A DNA stretch of 64,000 nucleotides from Wenyingzhuangia heitensis (GTDB lineage: Bacteria > Bacteroidota > Bacteroidia > Flavobacteriales > Flavobacteriaceae). Under the pieces are notes generated by a model that had not been told where the DNA came from, did not search any database, and saw only the letters and a list, made by a program, of their open reading frames with translations. How positions within the stretch are numbered: the first letter of the stretch is position 1; each line of letters opens with the position of its first letter. Positions 8,401 to 18,062 of the stretch are shown piece after piece. Position numbers and translations under genes: made by a program. The stretch lies in the NCBI RefSeq assembly GCF_011762155.1, contig NZ_JAASQL010000003.1:248001-312000 (forward strand). Reading direction: 5' to 3'.

Positions 8401-9447
8401 CTATTTTTTTATAGCCTCTATAAAAGAAGTATCTTTTAATTCTTTACCTCCACCATTACGAACTCCGTTTTCCCACAACCAATCTTCATCAAGAATACTG
8501 TTATGTCTGTAGTATCTAAAAAAATCAAAATCTGTTGCCAAATCATTCATCGTATGTGTTGTTGTTCCTTCTTCTACTTTCTTAAGAATATAGCCCGCAA
8601 CAATATTTCCTAGCACCCAAAAAGTAGGTTGTCTGGCATTTTTACCAATGGTACTTAGGGTATATTTTTTTTCAGGAGTAGTTACATCTTCTTCTACAAA
8701 ATGAACAACTCTTTCACCTATGTGTTCCCATTTTCCGTTTTTCCACTGCCATAATTTTATATATTCCGGAGTATATTCAAGCCCTAAAGTTTGCCATTCT
8801 GGAGCATAGGTTTTAAAAGGACCTTTGGTCATAATTGCTTTTTCGGCATCTTTTCCTTTGGTCACTACTTTACGAGTTTTTCTGTAACTATCTGTTAATC
8901 TTGCAGGAGCATCACTACTCCAACCATTGGCTCCATTTTCCCATTCCATAAAATCTATTTCTGTCCAAAACTTACTCTTCGTAGATTTTCTTTTATCGTC
9001 TGAATGGTGATTGGTTACACCACACCAAACAGATGGATGCCAAATAGATCCTTTTTCTTTAACATCAGAAGTATTAAAACCTCTAAACCTAAAACGTACT
9101 GTATAAAAACCATAAAAAGCAGATGCTTTGTTTACTATTCCAGCTGTTTTAGGTACTCCGTTAGGAGCAGATGCTTTTATGGAAATATATTGAGTTCCAT
9201 CTGCATCTTTTTCAATTACCACTAATGACTCATCGGTATCATAATTTTGAATAGAAGCTCCTCCAGAATTTCTTCTAGACCATTTATTCGTATCTAGTGA
9301 GTTTGAATTGAATTCATCAGAAACACTGTTATCTCTATACGTTGTATACTGCTCTCCATTTTTATTGGGAAGTTCTTTAGGAGTTTGGGCTTTTGCACAT
9401 ACAGATATCAAAAGACATCCTACAAAAGCAAAATAATTCATATTCAT
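8401..9447 (-). CDS. Secreted GH16 endo-hydrolase (agarase/porphyranase/carrageenase type)
   Basis: 348 residues with an N-terminal signal peptide ending ...CAKA-20. The GH16 beta-bulge active site is intact: EIDFMEWE with Glu163, Asp165 and Glu168 (E-x-D-x-x-E), the spacing found in red-algal galactanases such as beta-agarases, porphyranases and kappa-carrageenases. Supporting features are YGFYTVRFRF before the site and aromatic residues (WHPSVW) lining the cleft. No carbohydrate-binding module is fused. It is the only endo-acting GH16 in the window, so it would supply oligosaccharides to the GH2, GH117 and sulfatase enzymes. Which galactan it cuts cannot be decided from motifs alone. Confidence 0.85.
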   Translation of the reverse strand: MNMNYFAFVGCLLISVCAKAQTPKELPNKNGEQYTTYRDNSVSDEFNSNSLDTNKWSRRNSGGASIQNYDTDESLVVIEKDADGTQYISIKASAPNGVPKTAGIVNKASAFYGFYTVRFRFRGFNTSDVKEKGSIWHPSVWCGVTNHHSDDKRKSTKSKFWTEIDFMEWENGANGWSSDAPARLTDSYRKTRKVVTKGKDAEKAIMTKGPFKTYAPEWQTLGLEYTPEYIKLWQWKNGKWEHIGERVVHFVEEDVTTPEKKYTLSTIGKNARQPTFWVLGNIVAGYILKKVEEGTTTHTMNDLATDFDFFRYYRHNSILDEDWLWENGVRNGGGKELKDTSFIEAIKK

Positions 9448-9484
9448 TTTTTATTCGTTTGGTTTGTTTTTTTTGAAACTATTT

Positions 9485-12400
9485 TTACTCTACAGATTTC
9501 AATCCTATTTCTACTGTGTTAGACCATTCACTACTTTTTCCTGCTACTTCTCTTTTTATTTTAATATATATAGGTGATTTTACACTCTCGTTTAAATCAA
9601 TCGTCATCATTCCTCTTACGTTAGAGGTCATTTTATTTTCTAAATTTTCTTTATTAGTTCCATAAGCAACCGTATAATTTTCATCTTCAAAATCGCTAGA
9701 ATATCCTATCACTAATTTTTGATCATCCATAAAAGAATGCCAAATAACTGGTGGTAACAATTTGTTTCCTAATGTAACTGTAACTTCCTCAGAAGGAGTA
9801 CTCTTCCCTTTGCTATTAACTGCTGTCAGCGAAACTTGGAACGGAGAATTAGACAAGCTATCTATATCTATAAAGTTTGAAATAGTAGGTTGTGTATATT
9901 GATAAGCACCTGTTTTGGTTTTATATGCTGCAACGTATTCTTTTACTCCATAAGCTTTGTCAAAATAAACTCTAACTCCTTTGTTTCCTGATATCACTTC
10001 TTTAATAGTTGGAGTATTAGGTACTTTAAAGAAGGTCTCTTTTTTACCTCTTTCATATCCTAATGGGTTTACAATTTTTACTTTTAACAGGTATGGGTTG
10101 TTAAGCGTTTCCCAATCAATTTTACCGCTCCAAGAAGCTCCTGGATGTAATGTTGGCAACGCAACTTCTTTTTCTAACAATACGTCTCCTTTTTCTGATG
10201 AGAATGTATATACCAACTTATAATCCTTTAAGGTATAGCTAGGATAATTAGAAGTTTCTTTTGTTGTAATCTCTATAGATGTTGATTTTTTAGACAAATC
10301 AATTTCTCCTAAATTTAAGATCTTTATAGGACTATTTTCTTTTTGAAAACGATCAAACAAACGTCTTTTTTGTCCCCAAACATTTATCACACCCCAAACT
10401 CTATTTTCTTCTGCAGAGGTTCCTCCGTAACTACTTCTATAATCATTAAACGTCCACATAGAAGTACCAATTACAAATTCGTTTTTACCTCTGTAATGTT
10501 GGTTCCATTCTGAAACAATAGGCTTATCTCCATCTAAAGAAGCCGTTGGATAAGGATCAAATCCATATTCTGAAATAAACACCGGTTTATTTGGCCATTT
10601 TTCTCTTAACGTATTTAAAATCTCTTGTGGTTGTCCTTGCCATCTATACATGTTGTGCATAATGATATCTACATGTGTATTAGGATCGGTTTCTGGAGTA
10701 TAGGCTTGTTTTTGACCAGAATTACTTACACAAGTTAATAACCTATGTTCATCTAATTCTGTACGTACATAATCCATCATGTTTTTAGCATAGTCGTAGT
10801 GCAGTTTTAATTCGTTTCCTACACTCCAACCAATAATACTTGGATGATTTAAATCTCTCTCCACCATTTCTTTTAACCATGATTTGATTAAAGGATATTC
10901 TGGTGCTGTAAATTCTGCATTTTCTAGATGACGAACGTTGACTTCTTCAAACAATAGTATTCCTTTTCTATCGCACAATTCAATCAATTTTTCATTTTGA
11001 GTTCCGTGCATAATTCGCATAAAATTAGCTCCCGAAGCTTTCATTAAATCAATATCTCTTTCTAAAATCTCTAACGGTTCTGAAGATCCAAAGTAACGGT
11101 TCTCGCTCACACGGTTAAAACCTCCTGTTCTAATAGGTTCTCCGTTTAATAACATTTGAGATTTTGTCAACTCTATTTTTCTAATTCCAAAATCATCAAA
11201 TTTAGAATCTAAACTTCCGCTAGCATCAGAAATAGTTGTTTGTAAGGTGTATAAATGTGGAGCATCAAAATGCCATAACTTTACATCTTTCGCTTTTAAA
11301 CTTCCTTTTAACACAATGGTTTTTGTGCTATTTGCAGCTACCTCAACACCCTCTTGAGATAAAGTAACATCTGCAATTTCTTTTATTTTAGAAAGTACAT
11401 CTATCGTTCTTGTTTTATTAGAATTGTTTTCTAGACGAACTTTTAAATCAATGGTTGCCGTTCCTTTTTCTAAATCTGGATCTGCATGAATGTATTGTAA
11501 TTGAATGCGAACATCTTTGTCTTTTTTAATGGTCACATCTCTAATAATTCCTCCCCAGTTCCAGGTAGCCCCAACAATAAAATCGTTATTAACCTCTACA
11601 GCTATCACGTTTTTGTCTCCAAACTTTACATAATCTGTAATATCTAATTCAAAAGGAGTTAATCCTCCTCTATGCTCACCCACTAATTTTCCATTTAAGT
11701 AAACCTTTGCTAAATGATAAACAGCTCCAAACTGAATACGAACTCTTTCGTCCTTTTGCTGAGACCAATGAGATGGTAGTTCAAATGTTTTACGATACCA
11801 ACCTATTCCCGTATAATTTGAATATGAATTGATCATTCCCCAATGACCCGGAACTTTTAAATTGTGCCATTTGGAATCATCATGAGAGGGTAAAAATATT
11901 TTGCTTGGTAAATCTTGAGCTTCTTCAAAAGCTTCTTTAGAAATAGACTGAAACATCACTGCATCGGCAGGAACTTGTCCTTCTGTAGTTGCCGTAATTT
12001 CAATATAGTTATCATCTTTATTATCAAACTGAAAAATCCCCAAACTGATCCACTCGTTACAAAAAGTTCTTGAGCTTACTTTTTTTGAGGACTCTCCATT
12101 TTTATGTTTTACGGTGTACAACGCTTTGTTATGACTTGCATAAGGATGTGTTATAAAAGCCTCATAATACCCCGACTTTTTAAAATATGGATGAAAACGA
12201 ACATAATTATCTTTACTTTCACCGGCTTTAAAATTTTTAACCAAATAGTCCTTTTTATAAAAAGTAGCTCCTTTGTTCTCTTTTTTGCTTTTTTTCCAAT
12301 TTCCTTTTATTTCAACATGCTTTTTATCATCATTATCTATAATAATATTTTCTGATTTTTCTACAACATTTAAGTAGTTATGCCCTTGTCCATAAATGGT

Positions 12401-12553
12401 ATTAAACTTCCAATTCCCATTTAAAGAATATGCTTCTTCTGGCACAATATCATCTTTTTTAACTACTGACTTACATCCTAGTAGTAATGCGAATACTAAT
12501 AAAGTTATACCCTTTATTAAAGATTTACTTTTTTTGTATGAATACATTTTCAT
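9485..12553 (-). CDS. Large GH2 lipoprotein with an inserted golvesin/Xly-like domain
   Basis: 1022 residues, lipobox LLGC (Cys27). After a short first strand (residues 40-55), an inserted domain spans about 62-203, with SGYYEAFITHPY, YTVKH, WISLGIFQF and VPADAVMF. That pattern matches the golvesin/Xly-type carbohydrate-binding fold. The GH2 jelly roll then resumes (about 225-345), followed by an Ig-like domain and the TIM barrel with Glu581 (WSVGNE, acid/base) and Glu662 (ISEYG, nucleophile). The C-terminal 280 residues hold Ig/FnIII-like modules. A beta-galactosidase-like role is likely. First gene of the six-gene leftward operon; a LacI-type palindrome lies 120 bp upstream. About 37 bp separate it from the GH16 gene. 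Confidence 0.9.
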   Translation of the reverse strand: MKMYSYKKSKSLIKGITLLVFALLLGCKSVVKKDDIVPEEAYSLNGNWKFNTIYGQGHNYLNVVEKSENIIIDNDDKKHVEIKGNWKKSKKENKGATFYKKDYLVKNFKAGESKDNYVRFHPYFKKSGYYEAFITHPYASHNKALYTVKHKNGESSKKVSSRTFCNEWISLGIFQFDNKDDNYIEITATTEGQVPADAVMFQSISKEAFEEAQDLPSKIFLPSHDDSKWHNLKVPGHWGMINSYSNYTGIGWYRKTFELPSHWSQQKDERVRIQFGAVYHLAKVYLNGKLVGEHRGGLTPFELDITDYVKFGDKNVIAVEVNNDFIVGATWNWGGIIRDVTIKKDKDVRIQLQYIHADPDLEKGTATIDLKVRLENNSNKTRTIDVLSKIKEIADVTLSQEGVEVAANSTKTIVLKGSLKAKDVKLWHFDAPHLYTLQTTISDASGSLDSKFDDFGIRKIELTKSQMLLNGEPIRTGGFNRVSENRYFGSSEPLEILERDIDLMKASGANFMRIMHGTQNEKLIELCDRKGILLFEEVNVRHLENAEFTAPEYPLIKSWLKEMVERDLNHPSIIGWSVGNELKLHYDYAKNMMDYVRTELDEHRLLTCVSNSGQKQAYTPETDPNTHVDIIMHNMYRWQGQPQEILNTLREKWPNKPVFISEYGFDPYPTASLDGDKPIVSEWNQHYRGKNEFVIGTSMWTFNDYRSSYGGTSAEENRVWGVINVWGQKRRLFDRFQKENSPIKILNLGEIDLSKKSTSIEITTKETSNYPSYTLKDYKLVYTFSSEKGDVLLEKEVALPTLHPGASWSGKIDWETLNNPYLLKVKIVNPLGYERGKKETFFKVPNTPTIKEVISGNKGVRVYFDKAYGVKEYVAAYKTKTGAYQYTQPTISNFIDIDSLSNSPFQVSLTAVNSKGKSTPSEEVTVTLGNKLLPPVIWHSFMDDQKLVIGYSSDFEDENYTVAYGTNKENLENKMTSNVRGMMTIDLNESVKSPIYIKIKREVAGKSSEWSNTVEIGLKSVE

Positions 12554-12675
12554 CTGATAAAATAGTTTGGTTTCTTCTAAAAAAGACTTTTCGCCTTTTG
12601 GATACCTAAAGATAGTTTATAGCTTAAAGAAAGTGTTGAAATACTGTCATTTTAACACTAAAACCCCTTTTTTTT

Positions 12676-12693
12676 CAACGGAAACGTTATCGG
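12676..12693. promoter_or_regulatory. LacI-type operator candidate upstream of the GH2 operon
   Basis: CAACGGAAACGTTATCGG is an imperfect palindrome centred on AACGTT. Its minus-strand form shares AACGTTTCCG exactly with the site at 16264-16281. LacI-family regulators usually bind palindromes with a central CG like this one. No LacI-family gene is in the window. Confidence 0.4.
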
Positions 12694-12737
12694 AAAGAGA
12701 ACTATTTAACTATCTATAATTTAAGTAAAAAGCATAA

Positions 12738-12768
12738 AAAAACCTTGTAACTACTTTACAAGGTTTTT
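12738..12768 (-). terminator. Rho-independent terminator of the frameshifted sulfatase gene
   Basis: A 13-bp perfect stem AAAAACCTTGTAA/TTACAAGGTTTTT with a 5-nt loop, followed on the minus strand by more T residues. It lies about 55 bp past the sulfatase stop codon. Confidence 0.85.
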
Positions 12769-12823
12769 ATTTAAATTAACTGCTATACAAAAGACATTTA
12801 GTCCCTCTATAGTTTTTTACTTT

Positions 12824-14367
12824 TTAATGCTTTTTTTCTAACTCTTTTTTCCTTTGATCTTTTCCATAATCATCGGTATACAAAGGTTGTTTTTGATGAA
12901 CATTTGCCTCTCTGTTAAACAGCGTAATATATTTTTGATAATTATTATATGTTATTACATTTTTAGCCAATTGCCTGTATTGTTTATCATACACTTTTCT
13001 CATTTTTTTAAGTTGCTGTTTGTATTGAGAGTCCGTAGCATGATTCGTCATTTCTAATCTATCTTTTCCTACATAAAACAATTCTTCGGTAGGCTTCATT
13101 CTATGATCTTGGTATTGCCAATAAATATATTTCCAATCTTTATTTACCACTGCCATTTCCTGAGTCTCATCACTCCCCCACATATTGGTTAACATTACAT
13201 TACGATTCTTAAATTTTGTTGGTTTTGCTATTATTTTAACAACACTTAATCCATCCATATTTTTAGGGATTTTTACTCCCGCATATTCTAAAATTGTAGG
13301 AGCAATATCTATATTGGCCGTTACTGCACTAATCTTTATAGACTGTTTTTTTGCTCTTGGATCAAAAATAATAAATGGTGATTTTGATGCTTCTTCATAC
13401 GGCAATACTTTCCCTCCAAAATTATGTGCACCACAACTGTAACCATTATCACTTGTGAAAATAATAATGGTATTATCTGCAACCCCTAGTTCTTCTAATG
13501 ATTTTCTAATCATCCCTAAAGAATAATCTACTCCGTGTATTAGCTGATTGTATTTTTTTATAGCCGTTTGATAATTTTCTTCAGAATCTCTCCAAAACTC
13601 ATATCCGCTATACTGTCTACCAGATTTGGATTGAGCAGACAAATGTTCTGCGTTTTTAGCTCCATAGTTTTCTGGTTTTTTATATTTTTCCCCCTTGTAC
13701 ACATAATCAAAATATGTATCTGGAGTAAAAGGCAAATGTGGTGCTTTATAACTTATAGACATGCAAAAAGGTTTCCCTGTACTTTTGCTTGTTTTATAAA
13801 ATCATGAGCCCAAGCCGCATATGCTCTAGAACTATGCGGGTATTTTTTCGCATATTTGGCTATTGCTTTATTTTTATCTGTTTTGTAATGAGTCTGACCA
13901 ATTCCCCCTGCCCAAACATCAAATTCTTGTCCTGGCAATACTTCTTGTGTTCTCTCATTCCAATTAGTTCCATTGTCTACAGCAAAACCAAATTTACCTG
14001 CAAACCCAGTATAATAACCTGCTTGCTTTAATAAAACAGGATATGATTTAGTAAATTTCTCTTTTGGTAAAGGTCCATGTAAAAAATTACAACCTGTTTT
14101 ATATTCATACATACCTGTCATAATAATAGCTCTACTTGCCATACAAATAGAGGTGGTATTGTAATGATTCTTAAACAAAACTCCTTGTTTTGCCAAATTA
14201 TCCATATTAGGAGTTACTACTTGAGTATTTCCATAACAACCTGTAGCAATACTTGTTTGATCATCACTTAACAAAAAAACAATATTGGGTCTTGTTTTTT
14301 TTTGAGTGTATCCTAAAGAAGTACAAGCCAAACTTATTACTATTATAAAAAACTTTGTAAAATTCAT
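12824..14367 (-). pseudogene. S1-family sulfatase split by a one-base frameshift
   Basis: Two adjacent open frames encode one sulfatase. The first (14367 to 13753) has a signal peptide, LLSDDQT, and the formylglycine motif C75-M-A-S-R, and ends in the aberrant tail KVQGNLFACL. The second (reading from about 13762) starts MSISYKAPHLPF and continues with TSDNGYSCGAHNFGGK, RYTEEL-like C-terminal parts and the end. Adding one A in the run at 13772-13774 (T on the plus strand) restores GKPFCMSISYKAPH, the expected family sequence, and gives about 514 residues. It is therefore a very recent mutation, a phase-variable site or a sequencing error. All active-site motifs on both sides are otherwise intact. 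Single-gene unit with its own terminator. Confidence 0.85.
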
Positions 14368-14486
14368 TATTTCTGATTTTTATTGACAAACAAATCTAAT
14401 CCTCAAATTAGTTCCTTTGTTTCACAAATGTTTCTAGAGACAACATAAATGATTTATAAACACACAATCCTCTATCCATTCAAGAT

Positions 14487-14520
14487 AAAACTCCTAAAGA
14501 CTTTGTTCTTTGGGAGTTTT
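14487..14520 (-). terminator. Rho-independent terminator after the 14543 sulfatase
   Basis: AAAACTCCTAAAG pairs with CTTTGGGAGTTTT (one G-T wobble) around an 8-nt loop, just past the sulfatase stop on the minus strand. Confidence 0.8.
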
Positions 14521-14542
14521 ACTTTGAAAGAGTAGTTACTTT

Positions 14543-16234
14543 TTACTTGATTTTTTGTTTTTGGGTTTTTGCTGCTACTTTTGCCAATTTCTTGGCTTTC
14601 TGTTTGGCTTTATCTTTTACTATTTTCTTTTTATGTGCTTCAGAAAGAGGTCCGTTTTGTGCTTCATCAAATTGATTGAACCTTGGTAAAATACCATTTA
14701 AGTAATCACGTTCTTTAATCAACTCTTTGTCTGCATTTTCCCAATCTTTTACTTCAGGAAAACTAATTAAATCCGATGGATACTCTCTTACATCGTACCA
14801 CTTGTCCAAACCATCTTTTAACACTTTTGTTCCTCTAATAATTTGTAAATTATCTTTGTACCCATACACCCAATCTCTATGTGTTTTTTTATTGGTTGTT
14901 AAAAATGGCATTAAACTTTTTCCGTTAATTTCATAATCTTTTGGAAATTCAAACCCTACTAAATCAGCAATCGTGGGTAAAATATCAGATAGGTTTACCA
15001 ACACATCTTGCTCTCCTTTTTTGGTAAAATTAAATCCAGGTCCATACAGCATAAACGGTACATGTGTTCCTTTTTGGGAGTCTGGACTGTTTTTACCGTA
15101 TTTGCTTGAACCGTTATCCGCACAAAAAATAACTATAGTATTATCATCAATATTTAGTTCTTTTAACTTTTCTAAATACAACCACATTTGATAATCTAAA
15201 TAGTTTACGTGTGCATGAATTCCGCTTTCTGATAAAGAATTATGCGTATCGTACACTCCTTTTCCCCCAGTAATATTTGGTTTTGTTTTAATATACTTTC
15301 CGTTTTTCCAAGTAATTTTTGGAGTTTCAATCCATTTGTATTTATGCTGTTCTGGGTTTAAATAATTCATAGCTCCATGTCCTAAATGCGTAGTATGGTA
15401 TACAAAGAAAGGTTTGTCTTCTTTTGCCTTTCTTTCCATAAAGTCGAAAATAAAATCTAATTCTACATCGGGTCCATAGGTATTTACTCCGTATTCTTTT
15501 TTAGATTTTTTGGTATTTGGCCACCATTCAAATTGTTTTTTAGAGGATGGGTGATTCATTAACATTACATGAGGTTTCCAGTACCAACTAGAAGAAGCAT
15601 AATATGAAAAGTCTAATGGTTTTCCTGAGTCTAGGTTGATCAGTTCTTTTTTTCCATTTACTTTTTTTTGTTCTAACGTAAAGTTTGAATATGGATTTTC
15701 TCCAATTTCTGTAATAGCCGATTCTCCTGGAGTAAACACTCCTTCGTCAAAACCAAAATTTTGTAAGTTTTTATTACGCATTTGACTTTTTCCAGACCAA
15801 ATAGAAGCATAACCTCCTTTTTTAGCCACATGACCAATAGTTAATGGAGAACTTGCAAATAAAGGATAGGTTCCTAAATTCCCGTCTTCATCGGTATACT
15901 GTCCAATGGTTTTGTTTCCCCACCATTTGTGTAAATGCGGATATCTACCTGTCATTAACATAGCTCTACTAGGAGAACAAACCACAGAAGCCCAAGCCGT
16001 TTTTACATACATTCCTTCTTTTGCTAATTTATCTAACACAGGAGTACTAGCTCTTAAATTAGGATCTTGAGAATTTTTGTTTCCCATAGCAGAACTCCAT
16101 GTATCTGATTTATAAATGGGGAATTCTCGTGCACTAATATCATCAGCCAACACCAAAATAATATTAGGTTTTTTCGTTTTCTGAGCCATTATTGATAATG
16201 TAGCTAGAAACAGTAACAAGGTTATTTTTTTCAT
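14543..16234 (-). CDS. Secreted S1-family sulfatase with basic C-terminal tail (paralogue A)
   Basis: 563 residues from the preferred start MKKITLLL, which gives a standard signal peptide (cleavage near IMAQ); an in-frame ATG at 16252 adds six residues. It carries LADDISARE (metal Asp pair), C86-S-P-S-R, CADNGSSKYGKNS (distal site) and QKGTHVPF. The last 25 or so residues are almost only Lys, Ala and Gln (KAKQKAKKLAKVAAKTQKQK). It is clearly a tandem paralogue of the next gene upstream, sharing AWAxVVCSPSRAMxMTGRY, HLHKWWGNKT and long identical runs. It has its own terminator and a LacI-type palindrome 30 bp before the start, so it may be regulated apart from its sister. The CSPSRAM motif and the WWGNK loop suggest the two have related substrates. 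Confidence 0.9.
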   Translation of the reverse strand: MKKITLLLFLATLSIMAQKTKKPNIILVLADDISAREFPIYKSDTWSSAMGNKNSQDPNLRASTPVLDKLAKEGMYVKTAWASVVCSPSRAMLMTGRYPHLHKWWGNKTIGQYTDEDGNLGTYPLFASSPLTIGHVAKKGGYASIWSGKSQMRNKNLQNFGFDEGVFTPGESAITEIGENPYSNFTLEQKKVNGKKELINLDSGKPLDFSYYASSSWYWKPHVMLMNHPSSKKQFEWWPNTKKSKKEYGVNTYGPDVELDFIFDFMERKAKEDKPFFVYHTTHLGHGAMNYLNPEQHKYKWIETPKITWKNGKYIKTKPNITGGKGVYDTHNSLSESGIHAHVNYLDYQMWLYLEKLKELNIDDNTIVIFCADNGSSKYGKNSPDSQKGTHVPFMLYGPGFNFTKKGEQDVLVNLSDILPTIADLVGFEFPKDYEINGKSLMPFLTTNKKTHRDWVYGYKDNLQIIRGTKVLKDGLDKWYDVREYPSDLISFPEVKDWENADKELIKERDYLNGILPRFNQFDEAQNGPLSEAHKKKIVKDKAKQKAKKLAKVAAKTQKQKIK

Positions 16235-16263
16235 CTTTTTAAATTTAAACATTATTTATGAAT

Positions 16264-16281
16264 CATCGGGAACGTTTCCGA
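16264..16281. promoter_or_regulatory. LacI-type operator candidate upstream of sulfatase paralogue A
   Basis: ATCGGGAACGTTTCCGAC contains TCGGGAACGTTTCCGA, a palindrome with one mismatched pair. It shares AACGTTTCCG with the site at 12676-12693. It lies only 30 bp upstream of the preferred start codon and just past the terminator of the upstream operon, which fits repression by steric block. Confidence 0.45.
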
Positions 16282-16294
16282 CAGCCCTAAACCT

Positions 16295-16326
16295 AAAGAA
16301 CCTGTAACTTTCGCTACAGGTTCTTT
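16295..16326 (-). terminator. Rho-independent terminator of the two-sulfatase operon
   Basis: A 12-bp perfect stem AAAGAACCTGTA/TACAGGTTCTTT with an 8-nt loop. It lies 19 bp past the stop of the 16345 sulfatase on the minus strand. Confidence 0.85.
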
Positions 16327-16344
16327 TTTAACTTGATTTCTATT

Positions 16345-18051
16345 TTAATATTTTTCCTTCTTTTTATTCTTATTCTTTTTAGCTTGTTGAGTTGCTCTTT
16401 TTTTAGCTTTCAACGCTTTTAATTTTTCTTTTTTTAAAGCCTCTTGCTCTTCTACTTGTTTTTTATGTTTTTCTGTTAATGGACCATGTTGAGCTGTTTT
16501 GAATGTATTAAATTGAGGTAGAATTTTTTCCAATGCTGCCTTTTCTTCTTTTAACTCTTTAGAAGCATCATTCCAATTGTTAATTTTTGGATAAGAAATT
16601 AAATCCGATGGTGTGTTACTTACATCATACCATTTATTAAACCCGTCTTTTAACACGCTTTTACTTCTAATAATTTGCTGTCCGTCTTTGTAACCATAAA
16701 TCCATTCTCTGTGTTCTTTTTGCTTGGTGGTTAAGAAAGGCCACAAACTAACTCCGTTAATTTCGTAATCTTTAGGAAGACTAACTCCACCAATTTCTGC
16801 AATAGTTGGCAGTACATCTGCTAAATTTACCAATACATCTTGTTCTCCTTTTTTAGTCAATCCTAAACCTGGAGCGTATACTATAAAAGGAACATGTGTT
16901 CCCTTTTGAGACTCTGCACTGTTTTTACCATATCCACTTGTTCCGTTATCTGCACAAAAAATAACAATAGTGTTTTTGTCTATTTTTAGATCTTTTAATT
17001 TTTGCAAATACAAAGACATTTGATAATCTAAATAGTTGATGTGATTATGAATTCCTGGTTCTGTTACTGTACCATGTGTATTGTATACTCCTTTATCTCC
17101 AGTTACATTTGGTTGTGTTCTTGTATATTTCCCATTTTTCCATTCAACTTTTGGAGTTCCAGGCCATTTTGTATGAGTCTGTGGATTAAAAAAATCAAAA
17201 GCATCGTGACCTAAATGTGTAGTATGATACACAAAGAAAGGTTTCTTTTCTTTGGTTTTACGCTCCATAAAATCGAAAATAAAATCCAATTCTACATCGG
17301 GACCGTAAGTATTTAAACCGTATTCTTTTTTAGATTCTTTGGTATTTGGCCACCATTCAAATTGTTTTTTAGAAGATGGATTGTTCATTAACATTACATG
17401 AGGTTTCCAATACCAACCAGATTGTGGATAGGTAGCAGCTTTTTCTCCTGTATCATTATTAATCACCTGTTTTTTACCATCAACTTTTTTCAATTCAACT
17501 TGAAAATCAGTGTAAGGATTTTCCCCTTCCATAGAAGATTCCCCTGGAGTAAATACTCCTTCATCAAATCCGTATTTATTTAAGTTAGGATTACGCATTT
17601 GCGATTTCCCTGCCCAAATACTTGTGTAACCTCCTTGTTTTGCTACTTCTGCAATTCCTAAAGGTGAACTTTCGTAAAAAGGATACGTAGCAGGTTTCCC
17701 CTCTTCATTAGTATATTTTCCTGTGGTTTTATTCCCCCACCACTTGTGTAAGTGTGCATAACGACCTGTCATCATCATGGCTCTACTAGGAGAACATACT
17801 ACCGCAGCCCAGGCAGTTTTTATATACAAACCTTCTTGTGCTATTTTATCTAAGACAGGAGTGTTTGCTCTATACTTTACATCTTGTGTATTACCACCTG
17901 TGGGTGGACTCCAAGTGTCTGATTTGTAAATAGGCATTTCTCGTGCGCTAATATCATCCGCCAAAACCACAATAATATTTGGCTTTTTATTTTTTTGTGC
18001 AACTAACAAACTGGTAGTTAACAACAATAGAAAACTTAATTTTTGAATCAT
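16345..18051 (-). CDS. Secreted S1-family sulfatase with basic C-terminal tail (paralogue B)
   Basis: 568 residues, signal peptide ending LLVAQ. Metal site LADDISARE, formylglycine motif C86-S-P-S-R, distal CADNGTSGYGKNS and QKGTHVPF. Roughly two thirds of its residues match the neighbouring gene, with identical runs such as KKQFEWWPNTK and GPDVELDFIFDFMERK. The C-terminus is a Lys/Ala-rich tail of about 40 residues (ALKKEKLKALKAKKRATQQA) whose sequence differs from that of the paralogue while the composition is kept. The gene is 11 bp downstream of the 18063 sulfatase and must be cotranscribed with it. Confidence 0.9.
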   Translation of the reverse strand: MIQKLSFLLLLTTSLLVAQKNKKPNIIVVLADDISAREMPIYKSDTWSPPTGGNTQDVKYRANTPVLDKIAQEGLYIKTAWAAVVCSPSRAMMMTGRYAHLHKWWGNKTTGKYTNEEGKPATYPFYESSPLGIAEVAKQGGYTSIWAGKSQMRNPNLNKYGFDEGVFTPGESSMEGENPYTDFQVELKKVDGKKQVINNDTGEKAATYPQSGWYWKPHVMLMNNPSSKKQFEWWPNTKESKKEYGLNTYGPDVELDFIFDFMERKTKEKKPFFVYHTTHLGHDAFDFFNPQTHTKWPGTPKVEWKNGKYTRTQPNVTGDKGVYNTHGTVTEPGIHNHINYLDYQMSLYLQKLKDLKIDKNTIVIFCADNGTSGYGKNSAESQKGTHVPFIVYAPGLGLTKKGEQDVLVNLADVLPTIAEIGGVSLPKDYEINGVSLWPFLTTKQKEHREWIYGYKDGQQIIRSKSVLKDGFNKWYDVSNTPSDLISYPKINNWNDASKELKEEKAALEKILPQFNTFKTAQHGPLTEKHKKQVEEQEALKKEKLKALKAKKRATQQAKKNKNKKKEKY

Positions 18052-18062
18052 TTTATTACTTT

